This document shows, piece after piece, positions 22,983 to 32,414 of a DNA stretch of 64,000 nt (its first letter is position 1; every line of letters starts with the position of its first letter). Under the pieces are notes generated by a model that made no database searches, was not told where the DNA came from, and was given only the letters and a program-made list of their open reading frames with translations. Source of the stretch: an uncultured Lachnospiraceae bacterium (GTDB lineage: Bacteria; Bacillota; Clostridia; Lachnospirales; Lachnospiraceae). The translations under genes and the position numbers were made by a program. Location of the stretch: the NCBI GenBank assembly GCA_934309145.1, contig CAKRCW010000002.1, positions 124,001-188,000 on the forward strand, in the 5' to 3' direction.

Positions 22983-23939
22983 TTATTCATCTCCTGATTT
23001 AAGTGACAAACCTAATTCCTTTAACTTGATTAATACTTCATCAAGTGACTTCTTACCAAGGTTACGAACCTTCATCATATCCTCAGAAGTCTTGTTTGTT
23101 AATTCCTCTACTGTGTTGATGCCTGCTCTCTTCAAGCAGTTGTATGAACGAACTGAAAGCTCTAATTCATCTATATTCATCTCAAGTACTTTTTCCTTCT
23201 CATCATCTGTCTTTTCAACCATAACGTCAACAGACTTAGCATTCTCAGACAAATCAATGAAAAGGTTCAAATGCTCACTCATAACCTTAGCGGCAAGGCT
23301 TACAGCCTCGTCTGGTGCTAATGTACCGTTAGTAAATACCTCTAATGTCAGCTTATCATAATCTGTAATCTGACCTACACGAGTATTCTCAACAGTAAGA
23401 TTAACACGCTCTACAGGTGTATAAATTGAATCTATTGCAATTGCATCGATTGATGAATCAAGTCCCTTATTTTTGTCAGAACCGGCATAACCACGTCCGT
23501 TTGTGATGGTAAGCTCCATCTCAAGCTTGGTATCTGCTCCACTTAAGTTTGCAATTACAAGATCCGGATTGAGTATCTCTATATCGCCATCAACCTGAAT
23601 ATCACCAGCGGTTACAACACAATCACCTGATGCATCTATGAAAGCCTGCTTAATCTCATTCTTAGGACCATTGTTCTTCAGGCATAAGTCCTTGATGTTC
23701 ATAACTATCTCAGTAACATCTTCCTTAACTCCAGGAATAGAACTGAACTCATGGAGAACACCTTTAATCTTAATCATGCTGACTGCTGTTCCAGGTAATG
23801 ATGACAACATGATTCTTCTAAGAGAATTACCAAGAGTTGTACCATAACCTCTCTCCAAAGGTTCTACTACAAATTTTCCGTACTTGTTGTCCTCAGAAAT
23901 CTCTGCGATTTCTATTTTAGGTATTTCAAATTCAAACAC
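22983..23939 (-). CDS. rpoA: RNA polymerase alpha subunit
   Basis: The 318-residue protein has the N-terminal assembly domain with GYGTTLGNSLRRIMLSSLPG and the C-terminal DNA-binding domain (about 245-318) with LELSVRSYNCLKRAGI and VRNLGKKSLDEVLIKLKELG. The start is GTG at 23939, eight bases after AGGAGGGG. It lies between rpsD and rplQ as usual. Confidence 0.98.
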   Translation of the reverse strand: MFEFEIPKIEIAEISEDNKYGKFVVEPLERGYGTTLGNSLRRIMLSSLPGTAVSMIKIKGVLHEFSSIPGVKEDVTEIVMNIKDLCLKNNGPKNEIKQAFIDASGDCVVTAGDIQVDGDIEILNPDLVIANLSGADTKLEMELTITNGRGYAGSDKNKGLDSSIDAIAIDSIYTPVERVNLTVENTRVGQITDYDKLTLEVFTNGTLAPDEAVSLAAKVMSEHLNLFIDLSENAKSVDVMVEKTDDEKEKVLEMNIDELELSVRSYNCLKRAGINTVEELTNKTSEDMMKVRNLGKKSLDEVLIKLKELGLSLKSGDE

Positions 23940-23981
23940 TATTGCCCCTCCTTCTGGATAACCGGTGCTATAAGTTACCTA

Positions 23982-24575
23982 TTACTTTGAATATAACTCG
24001 ACGATAAGGGTTTCATTTACAGGTACGTCAATCTGCTCTCTAAGTGGCTTCTCAAGAACTGTACCACTTAAGCTCTCAACATCAGACTCCATCCAAGCTG
24101 GTGTTGTGTGTCCAGCATTAGCCTCAACAATATCCTTATATCTCTGAAGAGACTTGCTCTTCTCTCTGATTTCAATCTTGTCACCAGGATTTACTCTGTA
24201 TGAAGGAATGTTTACGCACTTACCGTTAACTAATACATGCTTGTGATCTACAATCTGTCTTGCCTCACGTCTTGTTCTGGCAAATCCCATACGGAATACG
24301 ATGTTGTCAAGTCTAAGCTCAAGTAAAACCATAAGGTTAGGACCTGTAAGACCTGGCATTCTCTCAGCCTTCTTGTATAAGTTACGGAAAGGCTGCTCAA
24401 GCATACCATAAATGAACTTTGCCTTCTGCTTCTCGCGAACCTGTAAACCATACTCGCTTACTTTTCTGTTTGCTCTGTTTAACTTTCTCTTTGATGTCTT
24501 ATTTATACCGAGATACATTGGCTCCATACCCAAAGATCTGCATCTCTTAAGAACAGGGGTTCTATCTACTGCCAT
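23982..24575 (-). CDS. rpsD: 30S ribosomal protein S4
   Basis: The 197-residue protein has the S4 RNA-binding domain VFRMGFARTRREARQIVDHK followed by HVLVNGKCVNIPSY. S4 nucleates 30S assembly and is the known translational repressor of alpha-operon genes in model bacteria. The N-terminal zinc cysteines of some S4 proteins are absent here (one Cys in LKRCRSLG). Confidence 0.98.
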   Translation of the reverse strand: MAVDRTPVLKRCRSLGMEPMYLGINKTSKRKLNRANRKVSEYGLQVREKQKAKFIYGMLEQPFRNLYKKAERMPGLTGPNLMVLLELRLDNIVFRMGFARTRREARQIVDHKHVLVNGKCVNIPSYRVNPGDKIEIREKSKSLQRYKDIVEANAGHTTPAWMESDVESLSGTVLEKPLREQIDVPVNETLIVELYSK

Positions 24576-24594
24576 TATTCTTGTACCTCCTAAA

Positions 24595-24993
24595 CTAAAC
24601 TCTTCTTCTCTTTGGTGGACGGCAACCGTTATGTGGAACTGGTGTTACGTCCTTGATACTAACTACTTCAAGACCACATGCTGATAAAGCACGAATTGCA
24701 GCCTCTCTACCTGAACCTGGTCCCTTAACCATAACGTCGATTGTCTTAAGACCATATGGTAAAGCTGCCTTTGCAGCTGTCTCAGCAGCCATCTGTGCTG
24801 CATAAGGTGTAGACTTTCTTGAACCTCTGAAGCCTAATCCACCTGCACTTGCCCAAGATAATGCATTACCCTCGGCATCTGTCAATGTTACAATTGTATT
24901 GTTAAAAGATGACTGAATATGAGCCTGTCCACGCTCTACGTTCTTTCTGACACGCTTCTTAGCCACTTTTTTAGTAGTAACTTTCTTAGCCAT
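24595..24993 (-). CDS. rpsK: 30S ribosomal protein S11
   Basis: The 132-residue protein has AHIQSSFNNTIVTLTDAEGN, the SWASAGGLGFRGSRKSTPYA block and the C-terminal DVTPVPHNGCRPPKRRRV. Normal length and position, 19 nt before rpsD. Confidence 0.98.
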   Translation of the reverse strand: MAKKVTTKKVAKKRVRKNVERGQAHIQSSFNNTIVTLTDAEGNALSWASAGGLGFRGSRKSTPYAAQMAAETAAKAALPYGLKTIDVMVKGPGSGREAAIRALSACGLEVVSIKDVTPVPHNGCRPPKRRRV

Positions 24994-25059
24994 TAACCTA
25001 AACCTCCCTGGTTGATATCACGATTTAATCATATAATCGTAGACTCTTATCTAATATTA

Positions 25060-25428
25060 TTACTTCTTCTTATTAGCTACTGTCTTCTTAGGACCCTTAC
25101 GAGTTCTAGCATTTGTCTTTGTCTTCTGTCCACGTACTGGAAGTCCCTTTCTGTGACGGATTCCACGATAGCAGCCAATCTCCTGCAAACGCTTAATGTT
25201 AAGAGCTACTTCTCTACGTAAATCACCCTCTACAACCTGAGTCTCGTTAATAACCTCACTAAGTCTCTTAACCTCATCATCAGTAAGATCACGAACTCTT
25301 GTATCAGGATCTACATTTGCTTCTTTTAGAATTCTTGTTGCTGAAGTTCTACCTATACCATAGATATAAGTAAGACCAATCTCGATACGCTTGTCTCTTG
25401 GTAAATCAACACCTGAAATACGAGCCAT
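25060..25428 (-). CDS. rpsM: 30S ribosomal protein S13
   Basis: The 122-residue protein begins MARISGVDLPRDKRIEIGLT and ends in the RGQKTKTNARTRKGPKK tail. GGAGG precedes the ATG. It is separated from rpmJ by an unusually long 377-nt structured region, so its expression may be controlled separately from the spc genes. Confidence 0.98.
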   Translation of the reverse strand: MARISGVDLPRDKRIEIGLTYIYGIGRTSATRILKEANVDPDTRVRDLTDDEVKRLSEVINETQVVEGDLRREVALNIKRLQEIGCYRGIRHRKGLPVRGQKTKTNARTRKGPKKTVANKKK

Positions 25429-25440
25429 TCTAATATACCT

Positions 25441-25805
25441 CCGTTAATTTTCCATACCTTGTATGGGTTTTCGTACATTTCCACGATAATATTTCGTGGT
25501 TCTCTAAACAAATTTTCAGTCTGTTAGCCCTTGGTATCTTCTGACGCCTATTATTGGGTTATATAATAGGTAATAATATCAGAAGGTGAAATGCATACCT
25601 GTTCTTATTCAGACTTCTGTTTTTTATAGCATACATGATGCTACAGCCGCATGTTGTTAGTATGTGATATGGAATGCTATCACACGCACAAATACAAGGC
25701 ATAGTTATAGATGGGCTATCATCCTACATACCTTGTTCTAACTGTCCTGTCAGATCGTATCGCCTAATGCAAAACGATGACCTAATTATTGCTATATAAT
25801 TAGAT
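25441..25805 (-). ncRNA. Candidate structured cis-regulatory RNA between rpmJ and rpsM
   Basis: This 377-nt gap inside the ribosomal cluster folds into several stems. 25694-25702 pairs with 25728-25736. 25538-25544 pairs with 25579-25585, enclosing 25547-25554 with 25563-25570. There are short hairpins at 25481-25499 and 25452-25466. Two stems compete: 25626-25632 with 25674-25680, and 25663-25669 with 25678-25684, sharing three bases. No promoter or open frame is evident. A leader of the alpha operon, perhaps bound by S4, is the natural hypothesis. Confidence 0.5.
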
Positions 25806-25919
25806 TTAACCCTGACGCTGTTTGTGCTTTGGGTTTTCGCAAATTATGCGAATACTACCTTTTCTTTTAATGACTTTGCACTTGTCGCAAATTGGTTTAA
25901 CTGATGCTCTAACCTTCAT
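25806..25919 (-). CDS. rpmJ: 50S ribosomal protein L36
   Basis: The 37-residue protein MKVRASVKPICDKCKVIKRK... ends CENPKHKQRQG. It is the zinc-binding type, with Cys-x2-Cys, a third Cys and a His near the C-terminus. It lies between infA and rpsM. Confidence 0.97.
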   Translation of the reverse strand: MKVRASVKPICDKCKVIKRKGSIRIICENPKHKQRQG

Positions 25920-26001
25920 TAAAATGCACTCCTTTCAAAAAAGTCCGCTACAAAGTGATATTCTACCATCAAACATCATACTTTGCAAGCAATTTTTAAA
26001 T

Positions 26002-26220
26002 TTATTTTGCTCTCCAAGTGATTCTTCCCTTGGTTAAATCATAAGGAGATAAAACAACCGTTACCTTATCGCCCGGAAGAATCTTAATATAATTCATTCT
26101 GAGCTTTCCGCTGATGTGTGCTAACACCTTCAAACCATTCTCTAACTCTACCTGAAACATTGCATTAGGAAGCTTCTCTAATACAACGCCTTCCATTTCT
26201 ATCTCATCTGCTTTTGGCAT
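26002..26220 (-). CDS. infA: Translation initiation factor IF-1
   Basis: The 72-residue S1/OB-fold protein has MEGVVLEKLPNAMFQVELEN, LAHISGKLRMNYIKILPGDKV and the C-terminal YDLTKGRITWRAK. It follows map by 36 nt; the KOW-domain gene often found between map and infA in Clostridia is absent. Confidence 0.98.
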   Translation of the reverse strand: MPKADEIEMEGVVLEKLPNAMFQVELENGLKVLAHISGKLRMNYIKILPGDKVTVVLSPYDLTKGRITWRAK

Positions 26221-26256
26221 TTTAACATCCTCCTATCTCTCATTTACGATATGCCT

Positions 26257-27024
26257 CTATAAGTCTATTCCCTCTGCCCTGGATAATATCTCCGGTTCAC
26301 CATCCGTTATCAATATTGTATTCTCATAATGTGCTGAGCGTTCACCGTCCGCTGTTACAACAGTCCAGTCATCGTCAAGCCAGTAAACCTCGTAGCTTCC
26401 AATGTTAATCATAGGCTCTACAGCTATTGTCATTCCCGGCTTAAGCTTGGGTCCTCTCATCATTCTTGGGAAGTTTGGTATCTCAGGTGCCTCATGCAGA
26501 TTAGCTCCAACACCATGTCCGACCAAATCTCTTACTGATGAATAACCTCTCTCTGTCACATAATCAAATACCGCCTTGGATATATCATTTATATGATTCC
26601 CAGCCCTGCATGCCTTTAAGCCCTCGAAAAAGCTCTCCTTCGTTACCTTTATAAGCTCCACAGATTTCTCATCTATTGTCCCAACTCCGTACGTTCTGGC
26701 TGAATCTGAATGATATCCCTTATATATTACACCAGCATCAATACTTACTATGTCACCATCCTTAAGAATTCTCTCCTTAGATGGTATTCCATGAACAACC
26801 TCCTCGTTCACAGAGACACATATAGAAGCCGGATAACCATTATAATTAAGGAAGGAAGGTATACACGAATAACTTCTTATTACCTCTTCTCCAAGCTTAT
26901 CTATCTCGTAGGTTGATATGCCCGGCTTTATAGCCTTCCTTATCTCCTCATGTGTGAGGGCGAGAATTCTTCCCGCCTCACGCATAAGGTCTATTTGTTT
27001 TTGAGATTTTATACTAATTGCCAT
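26257..27024 (-). CDS. map: Methionine aminopeptidase, type I
   Basis: The 255-residue protein has the metal ligands of MetAP in SIDAGVIYKGYHSDSART, GHGVGANLHEAPEIPN and AVEPMINIGS, plus the final E in HYENTILIT. It removes the initiator methionine. It starts 3 nt after the adk stop, using a ribosome site inside adk. Confidence 0.98.
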   Translation of the reverse strand: MAISIKSQKQIDLMREAGRILALTHEEIRKAIKPGISTYEIDKLGEEVIRSYSCIPSFLNYNGYPASICVSVNEEVVHGIPSKERILKDGDIVSIDAGVIYKGYHSDSARTYGVGTIDEKSVELIKVTKESFFEGLKACRAGNHINDISKAVFDYVTERGYSSVRDLVGHGVGANLHEAPEIPNFPRMMRGPKLKPGMTIAVEPMINIGSYEVYWLDDDWTVVTADGERSAHYENTILITDGEPEILSRAEGIDL

Positions 27025-27027
27025 TTT

Positions 27028-27672
27028 TTAGGCACCTAATATATCAACAATTGCATCAAATACTTCCTGCATATCCTTAGTACCATCAACCTCAGCTATT
27101 ACACCCTTCTTTGTGTAATAATCAATAAGAGGCTGTGTCTGGTCATGATATACCTTAAGTCTGTTAAGAACTGTCTCAGGCTTATCATCATCTCTTAAGA
27201 TTAAGTCAGCACCACATGCATCGCACTTACCCTCAACCTTAGTTGGGTTATACTTAATATGATATGTTGCGCCACATCCAACGCAGGCACGTCTGCCTGA
27301 CATTCTATTTACTATATTCTCATCTGGAACTTCCACATTTACTGCATAGTCAACACTCTCACCATTTGCTGAAAGCGCCTTGTCGAGAGCCTCAGCCTGA
27401 GGAATTGTTCTTGGGAATCCATCAAGGATATATCCGTTCTTACAATCATCAGCCTTAAATCTGTCCATTATAAGGTCTACAACAAGCTCGTCCGGAACAA
27501 GAAGTCCCTTGTCCATATATTCCTTTGCCTTTGCGCCAAGCTCTGTACCATTCTTGATATTAGCTCTGAAGATATCTCCTGTTGAGATATGTGGAATGTC
27601 ATATTTCTTAGCAAGCATCTTAGCCTGTGTACCCTTACCTGCACCAGGCGCACCTAACATAATTATTTTCAT
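27028..27672 (-). CDS. adk: Adenylate kinase
   Basis: The 214-residue protein has the P-loop GAPGAGKGTQ, LVPDELVVDLIMDR, GFPRTIPQAEAL and the zinc-type LID with CVGCG and CDACG. It interconverts AMP, ADP and ATP. Its place between secY and map is typical of Firmicutes. Confidence 0.98.
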   Translation of the reverse strand: MKIIMLGAPGAGKGTQAKMLAKKYDIPHISTGDIFRANIKNGTELGAKAKEYMDKGLLVPDELVVDLIMDRFKADDCKNGYILDGFPRTIPQAEALDKALSANGESVDYAVNVEVPDENIVNRMSGRRACVGCGATYHIKYNPTKVEGKCDACGADLILRDDDKPETVLNRLKVYHDQTQPLIDYYTKKGVIAEVDGTKDMQEVFDAIVDILGA

Positions 27673-27763
27673 TCTGTGTCCTCCTAAATCAATACATCTA
27701 TAATCCTATAACCAGGAATAGGAATGTACCCTAAAAGGATACACTCCTCATCCGTCATTTATC

Positions 27764-29077
27764 TTAATCTGTCAAGAATCCTGAATAATTTCTTACAATC
27801 ATCTTTGACTCTATCTGTTTAATTGTCTCTATAATTACACCGACAACGATGATAAGTGATGTACCACCAAATGATACATTAGCACCAAACATTCCATTGA
27901 AGAATATTGGTATCACAGCTACCAATATAAGTCCGATAGCTCCAATAAATACGATGTAATTAAGTATCTTATTAAGATAATCCTGTGTTGGCTTACCAGG
28001 TCTTATACCAGGTATAAATCCACCACTCTTCTTCATGTTATTTGCAATCTCCATCGGATTAAATGTAACCGATGTATAGAAATATGCAAAGAAGAATACC
28101 AACAGGATGTATATAATTAATCCAACGCTTGCCCATGGATAAGATGTGTTGAACCAGTAGTTAGAGTTCATACCACGCAATATCTTTGACCATGTTCCCG
28201 ATGTCTTAATGTTGAATAAGTTTATAACTACAGCAGGTACTGACATAATTGATGATGCGAAAATTACAGGTATAACACTTGAGGTATTAACCTTAAGTGG
28301 AATATGACTTCCCTGACCACCAACCATACGTCTTCCCTGTACCTTCTGTGCATACTGTACAGGAATCTTTCTTACACCATCCTGAAGTAATACAACCAAG
28401 ATAACAGTTACAACGATAACTGCTAATATAATTGCCGCTGCAATTACCTGATTTGCTATATCCTTATTCTTTATAAACATTTCATAGAGCGATGAAAAAT
28501 CGCTAGGCATTCTGGAAACGATGTTTATCAAAAGTATTATTGATATACCATTTCCTACACCGTAATCTGTTATACGCTCGCCTAACCACATTACAAATGC
28601 ACTTCCGGCTGTAAGTGTAATTATAATTACGATAAATCCAAGTGGTCCACTTATTGTCAAATAGTGACCTCTGCTAAAGCCAATAGCAAGTCCCACACTC
28701 TCAATAATTGAAAGAAGAATAGTTACATATCTTGTGATAGCTGTCATCTTCTTTCTTCCATCCTCTCCATCCTTCTGCATCTCCTCCAATGCCGGAATGG
28801 CAATTGTGAGGAGCTGTATAATGATGGATGATGTAATATATGGTGTTACGTTCAACGCGAATATAGACATCTGGGTGAAGGAACCACCTGTGAATGAGCT
28901 TAGGAAGCTGTTTGCATCTCCCAAAGCCGATTCAAGGTATTCCTTAACTGCTGCTGTATTCAATCCCGGTACAGGTATCATTGAACCAAATCTTATTACA
29001 ATCAAGATAAAGAAAGTGAACAGCAAGCCATTTCGTATATCTTTAACCTTGAGTGCATTCCTTAAGGTTTTGAACAT
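27764..29077 (-). CDS. secY: Protein translocase subunit SecY
   Basis: The 437-residue protein has ten membrane helices, starting LKVKDIRNGLLFTFFILIVI, with the plug-region PVPGLNTAA and the C-terminal SKMIVRNYSGFL. It forms the Sec channel. It begins one base after the rplO stop. The 91-nt gap to adk has a short ACCCTAAAAGGAT palindrome of unclear meaning. Confidence 0.98.
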   Translation of the reverse strand: MFKTLRNALKVKDIRNGLLFTFFILIVIRFGSMIPVPGLNTAAVKEYLESALGDANSFLSSFTGGSFTQMSIFALNVTPYITSSIIIQLLTIAIPALEEMQKDGEDGRKKMTAITRYVTILLSIIESVGLAIGFSRGHYLTISGPLGFIVIIITLTAGSAFVMWLGERITDYGVGNGISIILLINIVSRMPSDFSSLYEMFIKNKDIANQVIAAAIILAVIVVTVILVVLLQDGVRKIPVQYAQKVQGRRMVGGQGSHIPLKVNTSSVIPVIFASSIMSVPAVVINLFNIKTSGTWSKILRGMNSNYWFNTSYPWASVGLIIYILLVFFFAYFYTSVTFNPMEIANNMKKSGGFIPGIRPGKPTQDYLNKILNYIVFIGAIGLILVAVIPIFFNGMFGANVSFGGTSLIIVVGVIIETIKQIESKMIVRNYSGFLTD

Positions 29078-29078
29078 A

Positions 29079-29519
29079 CTAAATCACCTCTGCTTTTCCA
29101 CCAAGAGCTTCAATCTTCTCAGTAGCAGTCTTACTGAAAGCGTTAGCCTTAACAGTAAGCTTCTTAGTCAACTCTCCATTTCCTAAAATCTTAACACCAT
29201 CTCTAGGATTTTTAACGATACCAGCCTCAATTAATGTAGCAACTGAAACCTCAGCACCATCTTCAAATCTGTCAAGTACAGAAAGATTGATTGCAACAAT
29301 CTCCTTATGATTTCTGCACTGGAATCCTCTTTTAGGGATTCTTCTATAAAGTGGCATCTGACCACCTTCAAAACCTGGTCTTGGAGCACCAGAACGTGCC
29401 TTCTGACCTTTGTGTCCTTTACCTGCGGTCTTGCCATTTCCTGAACCATGTCCACGGCCTCTTCTGAAATTATCGCTTGTTACAGCACCTTCAGCTGGCT
29501 TTAAACTTGATAAATCCAT
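29079..29519 (-). CDS. rplO: 50S ribosomal protein L15
   Basis: The 146-residue protein begins LSSLKPAEG and contains the glycine-rich RRGRGHGSGNGKTAGKGHKG, GFEGGQMPLYRRIPKRGF and a C-terminal L15e-like domain. Normal length and order before secY. Confidence 0.98.
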   Translation of the reverse strand: MDLSSLKPAEGAVTSDNFRRGRGHGSGNGKTAGKGHKGQKARSGAPRPGFEGGQMPLYRRIPKRGFQCRNHKEIVAINLSVLDRFEDGAEVSVATLIEAGIVKNPRDGVKILGNGELTKKLTVKANAFSKTATEKIEALGGKAEVI

Positions 29520-29546
29520 GACTGTACCTCCTTCTCAAATAATATA

Positions 29547-29729
29547 TTAAACCTCTTCTACTTTAACCATGTGACGAACCTGGTTTACCATTCCCATTGT
29601 AGCTGCATTGTTAGGAAGCTCAACTGTCTTATACATCTTGCTTAAGCCAAGTGCCTTAACAGTTGCTCTGTGCTTAGGGATAGCACCTATAGGTGACTTC
29701 ACCAATGTTACCTTAACCTTATCTGCCAT
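29547..29729 (-). CDS. rpmD: 50S ribosomal protein L30
   Basis: The 60-residue protein has KVTLVKSPIGAIPKHRATVK and MGMVNQVRHMVKVEE, standard bacterial L30, between rpsE and rplO. Confidence 0.97.
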   Translation of the reverse strand: MADKVKVTLVKSPIGAIPKHRATVKALGLSKMYKTVELPNNAATMGMVNQVRHMVKVEEV

Positions 29730-29743
29730 TTTGATATACCTCC

Positions 29744-30253
29744 TTAGTTAAGAATCTCATCTAATGACTTACCACGGAGTCTGGCAATCTCTTCAGGTGA
29801 CTTAATATTAGAAAGGCCTTCGATTGTAGCAAGAACTACGTTCTGCTTATTATTTGAACCTAAGGACTTTGTACGGATATTCTTGTATCCAGCAAGCTCC
29901 AATACCTTACGAGCAGGACCACCAGCGATGATACCAGTACCCTCTGGAGAAGACTTCAGTAATACTCTTGCACTACCGAACTCACCTTCCCAGTCATAAG
30001 GAATACTGCCGTTCTCATTGATATTTACCTTAATCAGTTTCTTGATTGCGTCTTCTTTGCCCTTACGGATTGCCTCAGGGACCTCGGCTGCCTTACCTAA
30101 GCCGGCACCAATGTGACCGTTCTTATCACCGACAACCACGAGAGCTGCAAATCTCATGTTACGTCCACCCTTTACAACCTTGGTTACACGCTTAATATTT
30201 ACAACACTCTCTTCTAATTCTAAATTAGTAGCATCTATTATCTCGTGCTTCAT
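29744..30253 (-). CDS. rpsE: 30S ribosomal protein S5
   Basis: The 169-residue protein has the S5 double-stranded-RNA domain VVNIKRVTKVVKGGRNMRFA, GHIGAGLGKAAEVPEAIRKG and the C-terminal SPEGTGIIAGG region. GGAGG lies before the ATG. Confidence 0.98.
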   Translation of the reverse strand: MKHEIIDATNLELEESVVNIKRVTKVVKGGRNMRFAALVVVGDKNGHIGAGLGKAAEVPEAIRKGKEDAIKKLIKVNINENGSIPYDWEGEFGSARVLLKSSPEGTGIIAGGPARKVLELAGYKNIRTKSLGSNNKQNVVLATIEGLSNIKSPEEIARLRGKSLDEILN

Positions 30254-30271
30254 GCGTCGTTCTCCTCCCTA

Positions 30272-30640
30272 TTAGAATTCAAGACCAGCTTCTCTAGCTG
30301 CATCAGCTAAAGCCTGAATCTTACCCTGATATATAAAACCGCCTCTGTCAAATACAACTGTCTTGATGCCTGCATCAAGTGCTCTCTTAGCTATTACCTG
30401 TCCAAGATAAGCTGCTGCTGCAACATCATTTGTCTTATCTAACTGATCTTTAACTTCCTTCTGAACTGTTGAAGCTGACACTAAAGTCTTGCCGACTGTA
30501 TCGTCAATAATCTGAGCGTACATATGATTATTACTTCTGAATACAGCAAGTCTTGGTCTTTCAGCAGTGCCGCTAAAACGGTTACGAACTCTTAAATGCT
30601 TCTTAGCGCGAATAGCACTTCTTGATTCCTTGTTAATCAT
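30272..30640 (-). CDS. rplR: 50S ribosomal protein L18
   Basis: The 122-residue protein has RVRNRFSGTAERPRLAVFRS, NNHMYAQIIDD and the C-terminal FDRGGFIYQGKIQALADAAR. It binds 5S rRNA. Normal length. Confidence 0.98.
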   Translation of the reverse strand: MINKESRSAIRAKKHLRVRNRFSGTAERPRLAVFRSNNHMYAQIIDDTVGKTLVSASTVQKEVKDQLDKTNDVAAAAYLGQVIAKRALDAGIKTVVFDRGGFIYQGKIQALADAAREAGLEF

Positions 30641-30657
30641 CTTTTTCCACTCCTTAA

Positions 30658-31197
30658 TTATTTCTTACCAGTCTTACCAACCTTACGTCTGATAACCTCA
30701 TCAGCATACTTGATACCCTTGCCCTTATATGGCTCTGGTGCTCTCTTCTCTCTGATTTCGGCAGCGTACTGTCCAACTTTTTCTTTATCAATACCACTTA
30801 CGATAATCTTGTTACCATCTACTGTTGTTGTGATTCCTTCTGGATCTACCATATCAACAGGATGTGAGTAACCAAGTGCAAGGTTAAGCTTGTTACCCTG
30901 CTTAGCAGCTCTGTAACCAACACCATTAACCTCAAGCACTTTGCTGTAACCTTCTGTTACACCAACTACCATGTTGTGAATAAGTGTTCTTGTAAGACCA
31001 TGTAATGACTTCATCTTCTTTAAGTCGTTAGGTCTCTTAACTAATACCTCAGAACCTTCCTGAACGATTTCCATCTCAGCAGGAAGAACTCTCTCAAGAG
31101 TTCCCTTTGGTCCCTTTACAGTCACCTTGTTATTTTCTGCTATAGTGACAGTTACACCATCAGGTATAGCGATAGGCATTCTTCCAATACGTGACAT
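30658..31197 (-). CDS. rplF: 50S ribosomal protein L6
   Basis: The 179-residue protein begins MSRIGRMPIAIPDGVTVTI and ends with the L6 signature PEPYKGKGIKYADEVIRRK. Normal length. Confidence 0.98.
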   Translation of the reverse strand: MSRIGRMPIAIPDGVTVTIAENNKVTVKGPKGTLERVLPAEMEIVQEGSEVLVKRPNDLKKMKSLHGLTRTLIHNMVVGVTEGYSKVLEVNGVGYRAAKQGNKLNLALGYSHPVDMVDPEGITTTVDGNKIIVSGIDKEKVGQYAAEIREKRAPEPYKGKGIKYADEVIRRKVGKTGKK

Positions 31198-31222
31198 TTC
31201 GCCTTGTCCTCCTTAAATAATT

Positions 31223-31624
31223 CTACCAAATAAACGCTAACACTTCGCCGCCAACGTTTTCTTTTCTTGCTTCCTTGTCTGTAAGTACACCCTTGTTTGT
31301 AGAAATGATAGCTGTTCCAAGTCCACCAAGAACTCTTGGAAGATCATTCTTTGATGCATAAACTCTAAGACCTGGCTTAGAAATTCTCTTAAGATCTGTT
31401 AAAATCTTCTCATTCTTGTTTGCACCATACTTAAGTGTAATTCTTATCTTCTTGAAGTTTCCTTCTTCTATAACGTCAACTGCCTTGACATAACCTTCCT
31501 TGAGGAGAATGTCTGCAATCGCCAGCTTCATCTTAGATGCTGGTATATCTACTGTATCATGTTTTGCAGTATTTGCATTACGGATTCTTGTAAGCATATC
31601 TGCAATTGGATCGCTCATTGACAT
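31223..31624 (-). CDS. rpsH: 30S ribosomal protein S8
   Basis: The 133-residue protein has SDPIADMLTRIRNANTAKHD and the C-terminal GLGTAIISTNKGVLTDKEAR motif. S8 is the translational repressor of the spc operon in E. coli. Confidence 0.98.
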   Translation of the reverse strand: MSMSDPIADMLTRIRNANTAKHDTVDIPASKMKLAIADILLKEGYVKAVDVIEEGNFKKIRITLKYGANKNEKILTDLKRISKPGLRVYASKNDLPRVLGGLGTAIISTNKGVLTDKEARKENVGGEVLAFIW

Positions 31625-31647
31625 AGTGTGTTTTCCTCCTTATAATC

Positions 31648-31833
31648 TTACCAGCTTGACTTCTTAACGCCTGGTATCTGTCCCTTATATGCTAACTCAC
31701 GGAAACATACTCTACAAATTCCATATTTTCTCAAAACTGAATGTGGACGTCCACATATCTTGCAACGAGTGTACTCTCTTGTAGAAAACTTCTGAGGACG
31801 CTGCTGCTTAATCTTCATAGATGTTTTTGCCAT
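31648..31833 (-). CDS. rpsN: 30S ribosomal protein S14, zinc-binding type Z
   Basis: The 61-residue short form carries two CxxC pairs (CKICG and CRVCF) and the tail LAYKGQIPGVKKSSW, typical of the zinc-containing S14 of Firmicutes. Confidence 0.97.
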   Translation of the reverse strand: MAKTSMKIKQQRPQKFSTREYTRCKICGRPHSVLRKYGICRVCFRELAYKGQIPGVKKSSW

Positions 31834-31848
31834 TTTATTTCCTCCTAA

Positions 31849-32388
31849 TTACTTCTTAAACGGCATACCGAAAAGAGTTAATAATTCACGAGCTTCTTCG
31901 TCTGTCTGGGCTGTCGTAACAAAGATTACGTCCATACCTCTAACCTTATCTACCTTATCGTACTCAATTTCAGGGAAAATGAGCTGCTCTTTAATACCGA
32001 GTGCGTAGTTTCCTCTACCGTCAAACGCATCAGGATTAACACCACGGAAGTCACGAACACGAGGAAGTGCAAGATTCACAAGTCTGTCTGTGAACTCATA
32101 CATCTTCTCACCTCTAAGTGTTACCTTGCATCCGATAGGCATTCCTTCTCTAAGCTTGAAGTTAGCTACTGACTTCTTAGCACGAGTAACTACTGCCTTC
32201 TGACCTGTAATAGTCTCAAGATCCTTAACTGCTGCATCCAAAACCTTAGCATTCTCTCTAGCCTCACCAACACCCATGTTGATAACTATCTTATCAAGCT
32301 TTGGAATCTGCATAACATTTTTATATCCGAACTTCTTCTGCATAGCATCCATAATTTCGTTGCTATATAATTCTTTAAGTCTGCTCAA
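31849..32388 (-). CDS. rplE: 50S ribosomal protein L5
   Basis: The 179-residue protein has PKLDKIVINMGVGEARENAK, LREGMPIGCKVTLRGEKMYE and LGIKEQLIFPEIEYDKVDK. It binds 5S rRNA. Confidence 0.98.
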   Translation of the reverse strand: MSRLKELYSNEIMDAMQKKFGYKNVMQIPKLDKIVINMGVGEARENAKVLDAAVKDLETITGQKAVVTRAKKSVANFKLREGMPIGCKVTLRGEKMYEFTDRLVNLALPRVRDFRGVNPDAFDGRGNYALGIKEQLIFPEIEYDKVDKVRGMDVIFVTTAQTDEEARELLTLFGMPFKK

Positions 32389-32414
32389 AATCTGTACCTC
32401 CTTTCTATAAGATC

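Noticed and set aside
26220..26257. KOW-domain (L14e-like) gene expected between map and infA in many Clostridia
   Set aside because: Only 36 nt separate the two genes, so it is absent here.
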